Below the pieces are notes generated by a model, which saw only the letters and a program-made list of their open reading frames with translations, searched no databases and was not told the origin of the DNA. A stretch of 36,598 bases of DNA from Bacteroidales bacterium (GTDB taxonomy: Bacteria; Bacteroidota; Bacteroidia; Bacteroidales; UBA12077), in contig JAGXLL010000024.1 in assembly GCA_018334675.1 (NCBI GenBank), forward strand, positions 1-36,598, in the 5' to 3' direction. The position numbers and the translations under genes are program-made. Positions within the stretch are counted from its first letter, which is position 1. Each line of letters starts with the position of its first letter. Below, piece by piece: positions 1-7,734 of this stretch.

Positions 1-1510
1 GGATGAACAGGGGGATGAACAGGACAGCAGCTGCAGCAACCACCCCGATCACATCGCCCACCTGCATGCGCCAGGGGGTACCGCCAAGAATATGTCCGGC
101 TTTCAAATCCTGCAGCATCTCACCAGCGACAGCAGCCGAGACACATATTATGGCAGCCACAGCCAGGACGGTAGCAACCCCACTTTCCCCTTCTACACCC
201 AGCAAGAGCAACAAGAGCGCAGTGACCACAACGGTAGAGATGGTAAGTCCGCTGATGGGATTAGAGCTGGAACCGATGATACCCACCAGGTATCCCGATA
301 CCGCGGCAAAGAAAAACCCAAAGACGATCATAACAATGGTTGCGACACCGGCAGTAAGAATTTCGGCATCAAAGACATATCGCGCAATAAGGAAAGTTGC
401 TATAGCTGAGGCTGCAATGCCTGTAAGTATCCAGCCGAAACTAATATCTTTCTCCACCCGCTCATCAGCTGCTCCTCCGGAGGCCGTCTTCTTAAGGTCC
501 TGCACCGATCGGCTGATACCCCTTGCCAGGCTCTTTCTCATGCCCCATAAAGTATAGAAGGTTCCCATAAGCATGCCCCCGATGGCAATGGGTCGGACAA
601 TGGCTTTCCATACTTCGACGATGCGCCAGGTAGGCTCCTGCACCTGGGCCATAGCCTCATTCATGTTGGTCGCCAGGTTCTGATTGACCAGATACTGGGC
701 CCAGGCCTGCAAGTCGATATGGGGGCCGATAAAATAGAGAATGATGGGTGTCAGCAGCCCCCAGGCGATCACACCACCGCTGAAGGTCAGCGAAGCCAGG
801 CGGGGCCCGATAATATAACCCACACCGATATAAGCCGGCCTCAGCCCGGGCGATCCCAGAAGGATGCCTCCTTTGGCCTTAATGGCCTCACCGGCTCCGG
901 TAATGAACTGGGTTTTGAATTGAATGAATTTCTCATAAACCGGCATAAAAATGCGGAATTCACCAAGTGCTTTGATCAAGCCACCCAGGCCCATGGCCCA
1001 GAACAGATACCTGGACCCGCCACCACTCTGTCCGGTCTTGTGAATCTCCGCGGCTGCCACCGATTCAGGGAAAGGCAGGGTGGCATCGTTGGCCATCACA
1101 CGGCGTATGAGTGCCACGAACATGATCCCCAGCACACCACCGGTTACCATGATCAGGGCCGAGATAATATAATGGCCCGGAGTATAAAACTCTGGCCAAA
1201 TGCCGCTGATGTAAAAAGCCGGCAGCGTAAAAATCGCTCCGGCTGCAACAGACTCACCTATAGAACCCACCGTACGGGTGAAGTTCTCTTCCAAAATGGT
1301 TCCTTTTAAGGCTCGCAAGATGGCCATGCCAATCACCGCAGCCGGATAGGTCGCAGCAATGGTCATACCTGCTTTCAAACCAAGATAGGCGTTAGCTGCT
1401 CCCAGCACCACCGCCAGGATCAGACCAATGATCAGTCCTCGGACCGTCATTTCCGTCATCTTGGTCTCTGATGAAATGAAAGGTTTGTAGTTGAGTTCCT
1501 GGTTTGGCAT
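1..1510 (-). CDS. OPT family oligopeptide transporter (partial, C-terminus beyond window)
   Basis: An uninterrupted minus-strand reading frame runs from an ATG at 1508-1510 to the left edge, giving about 503 residues without a stop. It begins MPNQELNYKPFISSETKMTE and is then strongly hydrophobic, with many Gly/Ala-rich membrane segments. Stretches such as NAYLGLKAGMTIAATYPAAV, LPFPESVAAAEIHK and GGTPWRMQVGD are typical of the oligopeptide transporter (OPT) family, which imports peptides or metal-chelate complexes across the inner membrane. Family members have roughly 600-700 residues, so the C-terminal quarter probably lies outside the window. Substrate cannot be told from sequence. It is divergent from the thioredoxin-fold gene at 1810 and lies near two other peptide or peptide-like transporters (5411, 7735). 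The family assignment is confident; the peptide substrate is inference. Confidence 0.9.
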   Translation of the reverse strand, partial: MPNQELNYKPFISSETKMTEMTVRGLIIGLILAVVLGAANAYLGLKAGMTIAATYPAAVIGMAILRALKGTILEENFTRTVGSIGESVAAGAIFTLPAFYISGIWPEFYTPGHYIISALIMVTGGVLGIMFVALIRRVMANDATLPFPESVAAAEIHKTGQSGGGSRYLFWAMGLGGLIKALGEFRIFMPVYEKFIQFKTQFITGAGEAIKAKGGILLGSPGLRPAYIGVGYIIGPRLASLTFSGGVIAWGLLTPIILYFIGPHIDLQAWAQYLVNQNLATNMNEAMAQVQEPTWRIVEVWKAIVRPIAIGGMLMGTFYTLWGMRKSLARGISRSVQDLKKTASGGAADERVEKDISFGWILTGIAASAIATFLIARYVFDAEILTAGVATIVMIVFGFFFAAVSGYLVGIIGSSSNPISGLTISTVVVTALLLLLLGVEGESGVATVLAVAAIICVSAAVAGEMLQDLKAGHILGGTPWRMQVGDVIGVVAAAAVLFIPLFI

Positions 1511-1530
1511 ATTAGATAGGGTTTAAGAAT

Positions 1531-1566
1531 GAAACATAGCACTGAAGCACCATAAAAGTAACAAAA
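1531..1566 (-). promoter_or_regulatory. Candidate promoter of the OPT transporter gene
   Basis: On the minus strand TATGTTTC (1531-1538) resembles the Bacteroidota -7 element TAnnTTTG with one mismatch. A TTTG (1562-1565) lies 23 bases upstream, the long end of the usual spacing. The OPT start codon follows about 20 bases downstream. The fit is only moderate. Confidence 0.35.
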
Positions 1567-1587
1567 TTTTCCCGTTGGCAATGCTCC

Positions 1588-1730
1588 AATCAAAATTTAG
1601 GATTCCCCGCACCTGCTTAACCCTCATACTACTCTGCATTATTCATAAACGAAGAGAGTGAAATTTATGAATGCGGAAAAGGTTGCGGGTTGAATACAGG
1701 TAGCCCCGCATGGCTTCGGCAATTTTGATT
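1588..1730. repeat. Long imperfect inverted repeat between divergent genes
   Basis: Nested complementary segments share one centre: AATCAAAATT (1588-1597) with AATTTTGATT (1721-1730), ACCTG (1611-1615) with CAGGT (1697-1701), TTAACCC (1617-1623) with GGGTTGA (1687-1693, one G-U pair), and ATTCATAAA (1641-1649) with TTTATGAAT (1664-1672). Together they could fold into one interrupted hairpin of about 143 bases. It lies between the OPT and thioredoxin-fold genes. It could be an eroded small mobile element, a structured RNA or chance; nothing in it codes for protein. Confidence 0.4.
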
Positions 1731-1760
1731 AACCTGATACACCTCAACGAAACATATGGA

Positions 1761-1795
1761 TTGCATGTACGTTTAAATAATTATCTATATATTTG
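1761..1795 (+). promoter_or_regulatory. Candidate promoter of the thioredoxin-fold gene
   Basis: An exact -7 element TATATTTG lies at 1788-1795, with TTG at 1761-1763. The 24-base spacing is slightly longer than the usual 17-23. Transcription would start about 8 bases before the ATG at 1810, giving a very short leader. Confidence 0.45.
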
Positions 1796-1809
1796 CATAC
1801 CTAAACAAA

Positions 1810-2343
1810 ATGATTATGATCAAAACAACCCTGCTGATAGCTCTTTTCATGACACCAACCTTCCTAGGCATGGCTCAGGAGAAGAAAGTGCAATGGCTCA
1901 ATTTTGAGGAAGCCCTAAAACTAAATGAAGAACAACCCAGGAAAATACTCATAGATGTATATACCGACTGGTGTGGATGGTGCAAAAAAATGAAAAAGCA
2001 AACCTTCAACCATCCGAAAATTGCCCAATACATCAACAGGGAATTTTATCCGGTACGATTTGACGCCGAATCGAAGAAAGAGGTGCGATTCAAAGGTAAA
2101 TCTTACACCCGTAAAGGTTCAGGCCGTCAGCCCCATGAACTCGCAGTAGCACTCTTGCAGGGACGCATGTCTTATCCCTCGGTAGCCTACCTGGACGGGC
2201 AAAACAGGTTGATAACCGCGGTGCCAGGATTTTACAGTCCTGAAGATTATGAGCCCATCCTGAAGTATTTCGCCAACGAAGCCTATAAAAACCAATCATT
2301 CAAAGCCTGGAAAAAAGACTTTGACCCTACCCTGACCGACTGA
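1810..2343 (+). CDS. Secreted thioredoxin-fold protein (DUF255/thioredoxin_7-like)
   Basis: The 177-residue product has an N-terminal signal peptide (hydrophobic residues 6-20, likely cleavage near MAQ at 21-23), so it probably acts in the periplasm. The thioredoxin active-site motif is DVYTDWCGWCKKM, with the redox cysteines at residues 55 and 58 (CGWC). The following MKKQTFNHPKIAQYINREFYP pattern is typical of thioredoxin_7/DUF255-like proteins of Bacteroidota. A conserved YPSVAYLD segment (about residues 121-128) supplies the cis-proline region of the fold. The likely role is thiol-disulfide exchange or protection of envelope proteins; the partner is unknown. The second in-frame ATG (codon 3) would also keep the signal peptide. 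It ends 1 base from the convergent DUF4831 gene. Confidence 0.85.
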   Translation: MIMIKTTLLIALFMTPTFLGMAQEKKVQWLNFEEALKLNEEQPRKILIDVYTDWCGWCKKMKKQTFNHPKIAQYINREFYPVRFDAESKKEVRFKGKSYTRKGSGRQPHELAVALLQGRMSYPSVAYLDGQNRLITAVPGFYSPEDYEPILKYFANEAYKNQSFKAWKKDFDPTLTD

Positions 2344-2344
2344 T

Positions 2345-3499
2345 TTATTCTTTTTCGGGGTAATAAATAAACCGCGACCGGTTCAGAAACTCCACAGGTA
2401 TCTGCAGAACAGGTCCATATTGGGGAAGGTCGAGGTACTTCCTGGCAATAACGCGCTCACCATATTTCAGTTTCAACGTGGTCTCCACCGGCAGGCGGTA
2501 AAAAAACCGGCTGGTATCACCCGCATCGGCTTCTTTGGAGACCCAGTTCTTCAGTTGTCCGGGATTATCCCGTAGGGTGATGTCAAGCCATACGGGTCCC
2601 CCTTGATCCCTCCCGGCTTCCAGTACACCCTGCTTGGGGGAGAAGCGGAAAAGCATCACCGGCTCCTGAAGATGTTCATCATCCGGTGTGATGTGTACGC
2701 TATAGGTGAGGGTATCGGTAAATGTGCGGCCTTTAAAGAGGGAAAGATATTTCTGTTCCAAACGCTTCATCTCAGCCAGGGCCGATTCCATGGCCTTTCC
2801 TTCCGGATAATAATCGCCCATACCAGAGATCAATTCAAATCGCTTCTCCCGGATCATAAAGATAAAACTGGCCGCCTCCTGCGCTTTTTGAGCGGTTGAC
2901 TTCTCGATGGTCTGGGTTTTCTCCACCGGCACGCTGGCATACAAAGAATCGCGCCATACCTTCTCATATACAGTCCGGGTTTCCTTGCCCACGAATCGCT
3001 TCACGCTCAAATCGGTAAAAAGCACTTGTTCCCCCAGTCCCATCTCAGGATAAAAATCAGTCGTTCCCTCAGAGGGCCTGCTTCCGTCGAAAGGCATGAT
3101 CCAGCCATTGCGCGAAAACTTACTCCAATCCACCCCGAATTTTCCGCGGGGTTTGACCACGTAGAGATGTTGATAATCCAGCTTCCTGGCTTCCCGAACA
3201 TCGATATGAGCCATCCGCCAGGCCACCTCTTTCTCATGAGGAATACCCGTTAGCCCCAGCAACTTTTCTCCGTATTGATGATACGGACCGGGAATACGTT
3301 CCTCCCGTATGGCATGAATGGTGAAGGACAGCTGGGTCTGAGGCAATCCATATATCAACCCATCCTGTGCGGACAACGACTGATTGGTGTCCAGTGGATT
3401 GACTTCCACACTGGTTCTTTCAGATGTGGTGCAGCCCGAGGTAAGCCAGAACACTATTCCGGCCGCGAGCGCAAAATAATATAGTCTATTCTTGTTCAT
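2345..3499 (-). CDS. DUF4831-like lipoprotein
   Basis: The 384-residue protein starts with a lipoprotein signal (hydrophobic stretch, then lipobox LTSGC with Cys at residue 23), so it should be lipid-anchored and exposed in the envelope. The segment YGLPQTQLSFTIHAIRE followed by IPGPYHQYGEKLLGL matches the DUF4831 pattern known almost only from Bacteroidota; no function is established for the family. The rest is mixed alpha/beta with a C-terminal beta-rich part. Its start overlaps the end of nnr by 14 bases, so the two genes are almost certainly co-transcribed and possibly translationally coupled. The pairing of a metabolite-repair enzyme with an outer envelope lipoprotein has no obvious functional reading. 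The family call rests on remembered motifs rather than a search. Confidence 0.75.
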   Translation of the reverse strand: MNKNRLYYFALAAGIVFWLTSGCTTSERTSVEVNPLDTNQSLSAQDGLIYGLPQTQLSFTIHAIREERIPGPYHQYGEKLLGLTGIPHEKEVAWRMAHIDVREARKLDYQHLYVVKPRGKFGVDWSKFSRNGWIMPFDGSRPSEGTTDFYPEMGLGEQVLFTDLSVKRFVGKETRTVYEKVWRDSLYASVPVEKTQTIEKSTAQKAQEAASFIFMIREKRFELISGMGDYYPEGKAMESALAEMKRLEQKYLSLFKGRTFTDTLTYSVHITPDDEHLQEPVMLFRFSPKQGVLEAGRDQGGPVWLDITLRDNPGQLKNWVSKEADAGDTSRFFYRLPVETTLKLKYGERVIARKYLDLPQYGPVLQIPVEFLNRSRFIYYPEKE

Positions 3500-5006
3500 C
3501 TTGTAAAGATTTAAAAGCTAATCCAATTGATTCAACAATATCTGATGCAATAAGAGCCTGAGGCCCGCGGGATTCGCCAGCCCAATCACCGGCATGGCCA
3601 TGAAGCCACACACCCAGAATGGCAGCCCGTTCGGGTGGATACCCCTGCCCAACCAGAGAGGCGATCATTCCGGTAAGTACATCCCCACTGCCACCGGTCG
3701 CCATACCCGGATTGCCTGTTGTGTTAAAATACAGCCTGCCATCCGGCATGGCTATAGAGGTGTTGCCTCCTTTAAGCACCAAAACAACCTTGTGGCGTAT
3801 GGCAAAATCCCTCTGCAGCTCCAGGCGTTCATGGTGATTCTCCACCGCATGGGTGAGGCGCTCAAACTCCCTGGGATGAGGGGTTAGGATGCTGCCTGCC
3901 GGCAGCTTGTCCAACAACCCCTGGTTCATGGAAAGAATATTCAGGGCATCGGCATCCAGCACCAGCGGGCGATGCCCCCTTTCAATCAGGGTACCCAGCG
4001 CCTTTTGTGTGTTCTCCTTGGTACCTAACCCCGGACCTGCTCCTACACAAGCAAAAGAATCCAGATCTGGTGGCTGCGAGAAGATGATGTCGGAGATATC
4101 CAGGCTGACCATGGCTTCCGGCAAAGCTGTTTGCAGTATCTCATATCCCAGCCGGGGAATATGGGTGGTCACCAATCCCGAGCCGGTGCGCAGGGTAGCC
4201 CGGGATGCCAGTACCGCGGCTCCCATCTTACCATAGCCCCCCGTAATTAATAGCACATGCCCGAAATGCCCCTTGTGGGCAAAACGCTTGCGCGGCTTAA
4301 GATAATCCCGCATCTGATGGCGGGTTACAAGATAATACGGGGACTCCACCTGGTCAATCTTTTCCTGCATCAAACCAATGTTCAGCACATGCCAGTTGCC
4401 CACCATATCTTCATGCTCGGGGAAGAAAAAGGACAACTTGGGAAACTGGAACGTCAGGGTATGATCGGCCCTGAAAATGGCTTCAGGGTTGTTCTTGCCA
4501 TTGTCCTGTCCAAAGAGACCCGAAGGGATATCAATCGAGAGCCTCGCTGCAGGCTGCCCATTCAGATGCTTGACCACCGCCGCCGGCAATCCTTTCAGCG
4601 GCCTGTTCAATCCCGACCCGAACAACGCATCTACGATCAGATGCCCACCAGGTATATCCGGTAAAGCTTTTGCTTCTTCTATATTTGTCAGTTCAACACC
4701 TTGAAGTTTCCTCAGCCTGCCCAGATTGACTTCCGCATCACCGGAGAGCTTATCGGTGATCCGAACCAAATAAACATAAACAGACATGCCGGCTTCAGCA
4801 AGATGCCGCGAAACAGCCAGGCCGTCTCCCCCATTGTTGCCGGGACCCACAAAAACATGAACTCCTTCCTTGTAATACATCTCCTCCAGGATCCATTCAC
4901 TACAACGGGTGGCAGCCCGCTCCATCAGGTTGAGGGACAAAATGGGCTCATTTTCCATGGTGTATTGATCCACCTCTTTTATCTGATCCGACCGTAGTAT
5001 TTTCAT
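3486..5006 (-). CDS. nnr: Bifunctional NAD(P)H-hydrate repair enzyme (epimerase + ADP-dependent dehydratase)
   Basis: This cytoplasmic fusion enzyme repairs NADH and NADPH damaged by hydration. The N-terminal YjeF_N domain (about residues 1-215) epimerises R-hydrates and shows FVGPGNNGGDGLAVSRHL (52-69), VDALFGSGL (125-133) and SIDIPSG (157-163). The C-terminal carbohydrate-kinase-like domain (about 225-500) dehydrates the S-hydrate using ADP and shows GHVLLITGGYGKMGAA (249-264), the LDADALN motif near 350-356, LTPHPREFERL (374-384) and the nucleotide/catalytic loop GNPGMATGGSGDVLTG (431-446). Length (506) is usual for the bacterial fusion. The ATG at 5004-5006 is preceded by a -7 element at 5026-5033. 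It is the first gene of a two-gene unit with the overlapping DUF4831 lipoprotein gene. Confidence 0.95.
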   Translation of the reverse strand: MKILRSDQIKEVDQYTMENEPILSLNLMERAATRCSEWILEEMYYKEGVHVFVGPGNNGGDGLAVSRHLAEAGMSVYVYLVRITDKLSGDAEVNLGRLRKLQGVELTNIEEAKALPDIPGGHLIVDALFGSGLNRPLKGLPAAVVKHLNGQPAARLSIDIPSGLFGQDNGKNNPEAIFRADHTLTFQFPKLSFFFPEHEDMVGNWHVLNIGLMQEKIDQVESPYYLVTRHQMRDYLKPRKRFAHKGHFGHVLLITGGYGKMGAAVLASRATLRTGSGLVTTHIPRLGYEILQTALPEAMVSLDISDIIFSQPPDLDSFACVGAGPGLGTKENTQKALGTLIERGHRPLVLDADALNILSMNQGLLDKLPAGSILTPHPREFERLTHAVENHHERLELQRDFAIRHKVVLVLKGGNTSIAMPDGRLYFNTTGNPGMATGGSGDVLTGMIASLVGQGYPPERAAILGVWLHGHAGDWAGESRGPQALIASDIVESIGLAFKSLQDEQE

Positions 5007-5025
5007 GATCCAATTATAATTTTAA

Positions 5026-5033
5026 CAAAAATA
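5026..5033 (-). promoter_or_regulatory. Candidate -7 element of nnr
   Basis: The minus strand reads TATTTTTG here, an exact TAnnTTTG match about 20 bases before the nnr start codon. At the expected -33 distance there is only a TTTTC, so half of the promoter is weak. Confidence 0.4.
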
Positions 5034-5325
5034 ACAGGTTCCGCCCAGATTTGAAAATTTTCCCCGAATTTACCACTCTAAAGTAACCCATTTCTTCTGA
5101 CAAACCAGCGGCCCATCCTACAAGAAAAACCCGGAAGAGCTCTTCATAGCAGCTTCTGCTTCTTGAGTTAAGCGGGTCTTTATATTTTTTCATTCACCCG
5201 CTCTACCATATGCTGTAAAATATGTCAAGAAAGTTTTCAAGACTTTATCCGGATTATCAACACGATCCCAACAACCTTTCTTATATTGAGAACTTTATGT
5301 CATCTTCTTGAAAAGACTGTCAAAA
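5034..5325. other. Non-coding part of the nnr-POT intergenic region
   Basis: The 404-base gap between the divergent nnr and POT genes (5007-5410) holds the promoters at both ends. In this middle part I see no credible reading frame. The only symmetric element is a 12-base perfect palindrome GAAGAGCTCTTC at 5134-5145, of unknown meaning. The length leaves room for regulator binding sites that cannot be recognised by eye. Confidence 0.4.
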
Positions 5326-5355
5326 TTGGTGACTCAAAAAAGATTTTTATATTTG
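5326..5355 (+). promoter_or_regulatory. Bacteroidota-type promoter of the POT transporter gene
   Basis: TTG at 5326-5328, a spacer of exactly 19 bases, and TATATTTG at 5348-5355 match the phylum's -33/-7 consensus. Transcription should begin near 5362, leaving a leader of about 50 bases before the ATG at 5411. This is the clearest promoter in the window. Confidence 0.75.
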
Positions 5356-5410
5356 TTTCTCCCGTAATTTTAATCATTGTATATAATTATAACCTTAAAA
5401 TCAATATATT

Positions 5411-7141
5411 ATGCTTAAAGGACATCCGAAAGGACTATTAGTGGCGTTCTTTGCTAACATGGGTGAGAGATTTAGCTATTACACCATGCTGGCAATATTT
5501 GTGTTATACCTTCAAGCCAGGTTTGGTCTTAGCGCCGGATCAGCCGGGGATTATTACGGCGGTTTCCTCTTTGGTATTTATTTCCTGCCTATCCTGGGTG
5601 GTATCATAGCTGACAGATGGGGATACGGACGGACCATTACATGGGGTATCCTCATCGCCTTTTTAGGAAAAATAATCCTGACAGTTCCAGGTTATGCACA
5701 AGGTTATTTTGCTATGCAATGGGAACTGGTGATCATTGTTATTGCATTGTTTGTGATTTCCCTTGGAACAGGATTATTCAAAGGAAATCTTCAGGCATTG
5801 GTGGGCAAACTGTATGACTACCCTGAATTTGCCCCAAAACGCGATAATGCCTTTAACATATTTTATATGGGTATCAACATTGGTGCATTCCTGGCTCCTT
5901 ACGCCGCAACAGGTGCAGTAAAATACGTGTTGGGTAAAAAAGGTTTTCTGTATGAAAACAGCATGCCTCATCTGTCCAATCTCCAGGAGAAAGCGCATCC
6001 GTTTCTTGACCAAATGATCGGGACCGTGCAAAGTCATTTTAGCGGTACCGTGCACTATATGGATAAAATAGAGGCCTTTAAAGCTCAGATGGGCTTCGGT
6101 GGATCCCTTACGGAATTTGCCAGCACTTATACCTCATCACTATCGGTAGGATATAGCACTGCATTCGCCATAGCTGCAGTGGCCATGATTATTTCACTGG
6201 TGGTCTTTGTAGGATTTAAGAAGTACTACAAACATGCCGACCTTACTGTAAAACAAGCAAAAGAAAAGGCTGAAAGAGAAGGAAGAGAAGATACAACAGT
6301 TACTATGTCGAAAGAGGAAGAAAAGAAACGACTGGTAGCCCTTGGCCTTGTCTTTATTACCGTGGCTTTTTTCTGGATGGCATTTCACCAGAATGGTTTT
6401 ACCCTCACCATATTTGCCCGTGACTTCACGGTAAGTCAGGTAAGTTCATTCAACTACCTTTTCTTTGACTTACGAACCTTCATCCCCATATTGGCCGCTA
6501 TAGGCGGACTGATATTCATGTTCCGCAAATCTTCCACCCTGAGGACAAAAATAATAAGTGCCGCTGTCTTTTTAGGAGGTGCTGCTATTGCATACAGCTT
6601 TTATTCGGGTTTTGCAGATACCAAAAATATTGAACCGGAAATTTTCCAATCCTTTAACCCCATTTTCATTGTGGTGCTCACCCCCGTAATAGTGGGTTTC
6701 TTCAACTGGCTGAGGAAAAGAGGAAAAGAGCCATCTTCGCCCAGGAAAATCGGAACCGGCATGTTTATTACAGCCCTGGGCTTTGTGGTGATGATGCTTG
6801 GAGCATTTCATTTACAAAGCGTAACCGGTTTAAGTCCTTACTGGCTCATCGGTACCTATTTCGTCCTTACCATTGCTGAATTATTCCTGAGTCCAATCGG
6901 CATATCGTTTGTGGCCAAAGTAGCTCCTCCCCGCTTCAGCGGACTGGCACAAGGCGGATGGCTTGGTGCCACTGCCATTGGCAACCTGCTGGCTGGTCTG
7001 GTAGGTAAACTCTGGGACATAGTAGAACTCTGGCAGTTCTTCTTGTTGCTGGTGGTACTGACTCTGCTCTCGGGTGTATTCATCTTCTCTATCATAAGAA
7101 TACTTGAAAATTCTACCAAATCTTCTGATCAATCACAATAG
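5411..7141 (+). CDS. POT family proton-dependent peptide transporter
   Basis: The 576-residue integral membrane protein starts MLKGHPKGLLVAFFANMGER and continues FSYYTMLAIFVLYLQ, the first-helix signature of the POT/PTR branch of the major facilitator superfamily. Further family features are GIYFLPILGGIIADRWGYGR (about residues 54-73), the FNIFYMGINIGAFLAPY segment in helix 4-5, and SPIGISFVAKVAPPRFSGLAQGGWLG near the end. POT proteins import di- and tripeptides with protons. The canonical ExxERFxYY motif reads NMGERFSYY, so the first glutamate is replaced by asparagine. A charged cytoplasmic loop (about residues 276-315, rich in Lys and Glu) separates the two halves. A small lipoprotein gene follows after 20 bases and a terminator ends the unit. 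Confidence 0.93.
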   Translation: MLKGHPKGLLVAFFANMGERFSYYTMLAIFVLYLQARFGLSAGSAGDYYGGFLFGIYFLPILGGIIADRWGYGRTITWGILIAFLGKIILTVPGYAQGYFAMQWELVIIVIALFVISLGTGLFKGNLQALVGKLYDYPEFAPKRDNAFNIFYMGINIGAFLAPYAATGAVKYVLGKKGFLYENSMPHLSNLQEKAHPFLDQMIGTVQSHFSGTVHYMDKIEAFKAQMGFGGSLTEFASTYTSSLSVGYSTAFAIAAVAMIISLVVFVGFKKYYKHADLTVKQAKEKAEREGREDTTVTMSKEEEKKRLVALGLVFITVAFFWMAFHQNGFTLTIFARDFTVSQVSSFNYLFFDLRTFIPILAAIGGLIFMFRKSSTLRTKIISAAVFLGGAAIAYSFYSGFADTKNIEPEIFQSFNPIFIVVLTPVIVGFFNWLRKRGKEPSSPRKIGTGMFITALGFVVMMLGAFHLQSVTGLSPYWLIGTYFVLTIAELFLSPIGISFVAKVAPPRFSGLAQGGWLGATAIGNLLAGLVGKLWDIVELWQFFLLLVVLTLLSGVFIFSIIRILENSTKSSDQSQ

Positions 7142-7161
7142 AAATAAAAATACAAACTACT

Positions 7162-7566
7162 ATGAAAAGCCAAATAACTATCATAGCAAGTCTTCTGCTG
7201 AGCCTTTTGTTCTTCTCAGGCTGTCAGTCTGAAACCACTCCGGAAGACCTCCGGGAAGAAGTTAAGACTATAAAAGAGATTGAAAAGCGGTCACAAAACA
7301 TTGAAAACAAAGGAGACGCTTTTGATGTTCTGAGAGATCTTAATCAAAGCCTGAAAAGCATTCGCGACAAAATCCTACAGATGGAAATAAAGTATCGTGA
7401 GGCTTCAGAAAATGAAAAAAAGCAGATGGAAAAGGAATTTGAAACGGCAAACAAGGAAATTGACCAGTCGCTTCAGGTCATCAGCAAAAATACAGAGCCT
7501 TACAAAGACAAAGAAGAGGTATCAAAAATGCTGGATAAACTCAACGAGATATTGATCTCAAAATAG
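7162..7566 (+). CDS. Small coiled-coil lipoprotein, function unknown
   Basis: The 134-residue product has a lipoprotein signal peptide ending in the lipobox FSGC (Cys at residue 21). The mature part is almost wholly charged helix: heptad-like runs of Glu, Lys, Leu and Ile from about residue 28 to the end predict a coiled coil and no globular domain. It starts 20 bases after the POT transporter stop codon and is followed directly by a strong terminator, so the two genes form one transcript. A role as a partner or spacer of the transporter in the periplasm is possible but is only inference from position. I do not recognise a named family. Confidence 0.8.
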   Translation: MKSQITIIASLLLSLLFFSGCQSETTPEDLREEVKTIKEIEKRSQNIENKGDAFDVLRDLNQSLKSIRDKILQMEIKYREASENEKKQMEKEFETANKEIDQSLQVISKNTEPYKDKEEVSKMLDKLNEILISK

Positions 7567-7591
7567 CGCCTTATTCTATCTTTACCCATTC

Positions 7592-7626
7592 AAAAAGAAG
7601 GCTGCCCGTGCAGCCTTCTTTTTTTT
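7592..7626 (+). terminator. Rho-independent terminator after the POT-lipoprotein unit
   Basis: A stem of AAAAAGAAGGCTGC (7592-7605) pairs with the complementary bases 7610-7623 around a 4-base loop CCGT, and the 3' arm runs into an uninterrupted T tract to 7626. It lies 26 bases after the lipoprotein stop codon. The A-rich 5' flank could let it work in the other direction too. Confidence 0.92.
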
Positions 7627-7734
7627 CTGACTCAAAAATTTTAACTTGAAGCGGTTTATGCGGGAGGAAAACCCATAAAATCCTATCTACACGCCTGACC
7701 AAAATATTAACGCTGAATCAATTTAAAGAAGCAG

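Noticed and set aside
3-1309. Plus-strand open frames of 105-196 codons across the OPT transporter gene
   Set aside because: Their translations show no family character and lie opposite a well-supported membrane transporter frame that runs unbroken from 1510 to the edge.
5134-5145. 12-base palindrome GAAGAGCTCTTC as a regulator site
   Set aside because: It stands alone without a second copy or link to a promoter. Chance occurrence is plausible.
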